A stretch of DNA of 60,824 bases from a virus. This document shows, in pieces, positions 59,409-60,824 of this stretch (position 1 is its first letter; every line of letters starts with the position of its first letter). A model generated the notes under the pieces. The model worked only from the letters and a program-made list of their open reading frames with translations. It was not told the origin of the DNA and did not search any database. The DNA is taken from positions 1-60,824 of the IMG/VR virus record IMGVR_UViG_3300027129_000008. One strand, given 5' to 3'. The translations under genes and the position numbers were made by a program.

Positions 59409-59924
59409 TTACTTCTGTGATTGATAAGGTGGTTGTTGATGTGGTTGTGTAACTGGTTGTGCGCCAGGCATCTCAGAGTTTTCTAAAGCATTGATACTTA
59501 CTGAGTCTGGTCTACCTTGAACTTGATAAGCTTGTGGAGTTTCGTTGACTGGATCAGCAATCTCAAAATAACGTTCCAACTTCAAACCAATTTCTTCATA
59601 AAGCATTTCAAGAGTATGTTCTACACCCTTAATCTTGTTTGCTTCTTCATACAATTTAGCAGCAAGTTTCTTGACTTCCTTCATGTCACGTTCGACCATC
59701 TTTGCTTCCATCCACTCACCACACTCCTTGATAGCATAACGTTCAGCCAAATTGACTGCTTCCATAATCTTAGAAGCGGTAGAATATACACAATCAGCTT
59801 TGAGACTCTTACGATATTCGTTATAAGCCTTTACTGTTTCACGAAGTTTGACCTTCTCTTCTTTTGTAAGAGGAGAATAAGCGGTTTCTGTGGAATTCTC
59901 TACTAGATGTCTTAGCTTTATCAT
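59409..59924 (-). CDS. Helical protein with cargo-type N-terminus
   Basis: 171 residues from ATG 59924; TTG 59930 is the alternative. Starts MIKLRHLVENSTET, the shared peptide (site LVE), then a long helical body with several KxxE segments and an unstructured Gln/Pro-rich end (PGAQPVTQPHQQPP). Late motif 4 bases upstream. Not recognised. Confidence 0.6.
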   Translation of the reverse strand: MIKLRHLVENSTETAYSPLTKEEKVKLRETVKAYNEYRKSLKADCVYSTASKIMEAVNLAERYAIKECGEWMEAKMVERDMKEVKKLAAKLYEEANKIKGVEHTLEMLYEEIGLKLERYFEIADPVNETPQAYQVQGRPDSVSINALENSEMPGAQPVTQPHQQPPYQSQK

Positions 59925-59928
59925 ATAC

Positions 59929-59937
59929 AATAAATAT
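59929..59937 (-). promoter_or_regulatory. Late-type motif ATATTTATT
   Basis: 4 bases upstream of the ATG at 59924. Confidence 0.55.
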
Positions 59938-59962
59938 AGTTAAAATTGTGATTCTGTCTCAA

Positions 59963-60661
59963 TTATTTTCTTATTAATACGCCAAAACCCAAGAAGTCTT
60001 CTTTCCAAGGTTTTTGATCTGGCAAATATTGTTGTGTAAATTCAATGTAGTCAAATCGAGCATCATTCTTTACCTCATTCCACACATTGACTACACCCAA
60101 ACCTTTGTGGGAAATATCATGGAATACGATATACTTGGTATTTGGATTGTTTTCAAATAGTCTATAATCTGAATAACATCCTTCATATGTATGATCTCCA
60201 TCAATAAAGACCATATCAATAACAGTATTGTCTACAAACTCTTTGAACTGTGGAGAACTACTATTTTGTGCCAAATGTGTATAGTTACAATACTGATCAT
60301 ACTCAGTCAATATATCAGACTTTGATGACAGATCACATGAAAACAACTTGATAGTAGGATTGTTTTTCTTCAATACTTCTGAAACCACGATAAAGTTACC
60401 ACCCCATCTAACACCAATTTCCAAATATGATTTAACGTTTAAACTCTGCAACCATTTGATATAAGGTGCGAGTTGAATCGGATATTGCCACACTTTTATA
60501 CCCTTACCAAAATACTCACTTAAATGTGTGGGTTGTTCTTCTGTTACTTCATCATTGAGACCAAATGTAGGAATTACGTCTGTCAATTGACCCACTGACA
60601 ATGTATCAAACTCAGAGTTATGAATAAAATCAATCGTCTCTTTTAATGATTTGACAGACAT
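59963..60661 (-). CDS. Class I SAM methyltransferase
   Basis: 232 residues. YLEIGVRWGGNFIVVSEVL (about 79-97) is motif I, KLFSCDLSSKSD (about 105) the acidic strand 2 end, and DMVFIDGDHTYEGCYSDYRL (about 150) the D-x-D-H metal-dependent core of the Methyltransf_24 group. The last strand GFGVLIRK closes the fold. It is similar in class to the left-end methyltransferase (2132-2794). The substrate is unknown; the downstream (right) gene looks like part of a glycan operon. Confidence 0.7.
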   Translation of the reverse strand: MSVKSLKETIDFIHNSEFDTLSVGQLTDVIPTFGLNDEVTEEQPTHLSEYFGKGIKVWQYPIQLAPYIKWLQSLNVKSYLEIGVRWGGNFIVVSEVLKKNNPTIKLFSCDLSSKSDILTEYDQYCNYTHLAQNSSSPQFKEFVDNTVIDMVFIDGDHTYEGCYSDYRLFENNPNTKYIVFHDISHKGLGVVNVWNEVKNDARFDYIEFTQQYLPDQKPWKEDFLGFGVLIRK

Positions 60662-60666
60662 ACTAC

Positions 60667-60824
60667 TTACAACTCCGAGATGATATCATGAATGATCTTC
60701 TCAATATTAGAATAAGGATTGATGATTCTATTTCCAGAAGGATTTACACTTTCAGTGATCTTTCCTTGTGGATACATGAATGCACCTTGAGTAGAAGGAT
60801 TACTTACAAAATCAAATGCGATCA
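60667..60824 (-). CDS. C-terminal end of a gene (partial)
   Basis: The frame is open from the window's right edge to a stop at 60667-60669. Visible residues: FDFVSNPSTQGAFMYPQGKI, then a short SVNPSGN and a helical end. Directly upstream of the methyltransferase on the - strand, 5 bases apart. It resembles the C-terminus of glycan-modification enzymes, but it is too short to name. Confidence 0.5.
   Translation of the reverse strand, partial: IAFDFVSNPSTQGAFMYPQGKITESVNPSGNRIINPYSNIEKIIHDIISEL

Noticed and set aside
1-60824. tRNA genes
   Set aside because: No cloverleaf seen in the intergenic spaces, all of which are short and explained by promoters, terminators or leaders; a tRNA scan would settle it.

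Overview
This window is a piece of a large, AT-rich, T4-like contractile-tailed phage (myovirus) genome. The evidence is a set of T4-type proteins: major capsid (gp23-like), scaffold (gp22-like), neck (gp13/gp14-like), tail completion (gp15-like), tail tube (gp19-like), baseplate hub assembly (gp26-like), LysM baseplate wedge (gp53-like), UvsX, a gp32-like ssDNA-binding protein, gp41-like helicase, T4 RNase H-like exonuclease, gp62-like clamp-loader subunit, dNMP kinase and class Ia ribonucleotide reductase. Portal, terminase, sheath, prohead protease, sliding clamp and a family-B polymerase are not in the window. No tRNA, IS element, integrase or CRISPR array was seen. Many early genes and the capsid genes have clear Shine-Dalgarno (SD) sequences, so the host uses SD; the host itself cannot be named.

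Layout. (1) 1-5.5 kb, + strand: a sugar/glycan cassette of glycosyltransferases, a methyltransferase and a short UDP-glucose dehydrogenase-like enzyme, mostly joined by ATGA overlaps. (2) 5.5-23.8 kb, - strand: nucleotide metabolism, replication, recombination and repair (dNMP kinase, gp62-like, UV endonuclease, MoxR-type AAA+ with a VWA protein, NrdAB, helicase, RNase H, UvsX, gp32), plus a DruA/DUF4338-like protein and an exported His-rich protein. (3) 23.8-48.3 kb, - strand: virion morphogenesis (baseplate, tape measure, tail chaperone with a probable programmed frameshift, tube, neck, tail fibre), interspersed with enzymes (a degenerate family-A DNA polymerase, a cytidylyltransferase-fold enzyme, HAD phosphatases, nucleotidyltransferases, a P-loop kinase, a cupin). 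(4) 48.3-60.8 kb: a receptor-binding-type fibre, a run of genes sharing an N-terminal peptide, a lipoprotein, a Mom-like DNA modification enzyme (+), capsid and scaffold genes, and at the right edge a methyltransferase and the end of another gene.

Main new observations. First, a directional motif (coding strand ATATTTATA/T) sits just upstream of at least 20 genes on both strands, nearly all virion or late-type. It is the opposite orientation of the T4 late promoter, and in many cases it is only 3-4 nt from the start codon, which suggests a phage-specific late promoter giving leaderless mRNAs. Second, early-type sigma70-like promoters precede several metabolic genes; two of them (UV endonuclease, PolA-like) also place +1 at or next to the start codon. 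Third, seven unrelated proteins share an N-terminal peptide of the type MIKLxDLLxE that ends in a T4 gp21-like cleavage site (L/I-x-E). I infer a capsid-targeting peptide for injected cargo, including a 2H phosphoesterase, two nucleotide/kinase enzymes and several unknowns. Fourth, the gp26-like gene ends on a T7 slippery run followed by a 74-codon reading frame with no start codon, a likely +1/-2 programmed frameshift.
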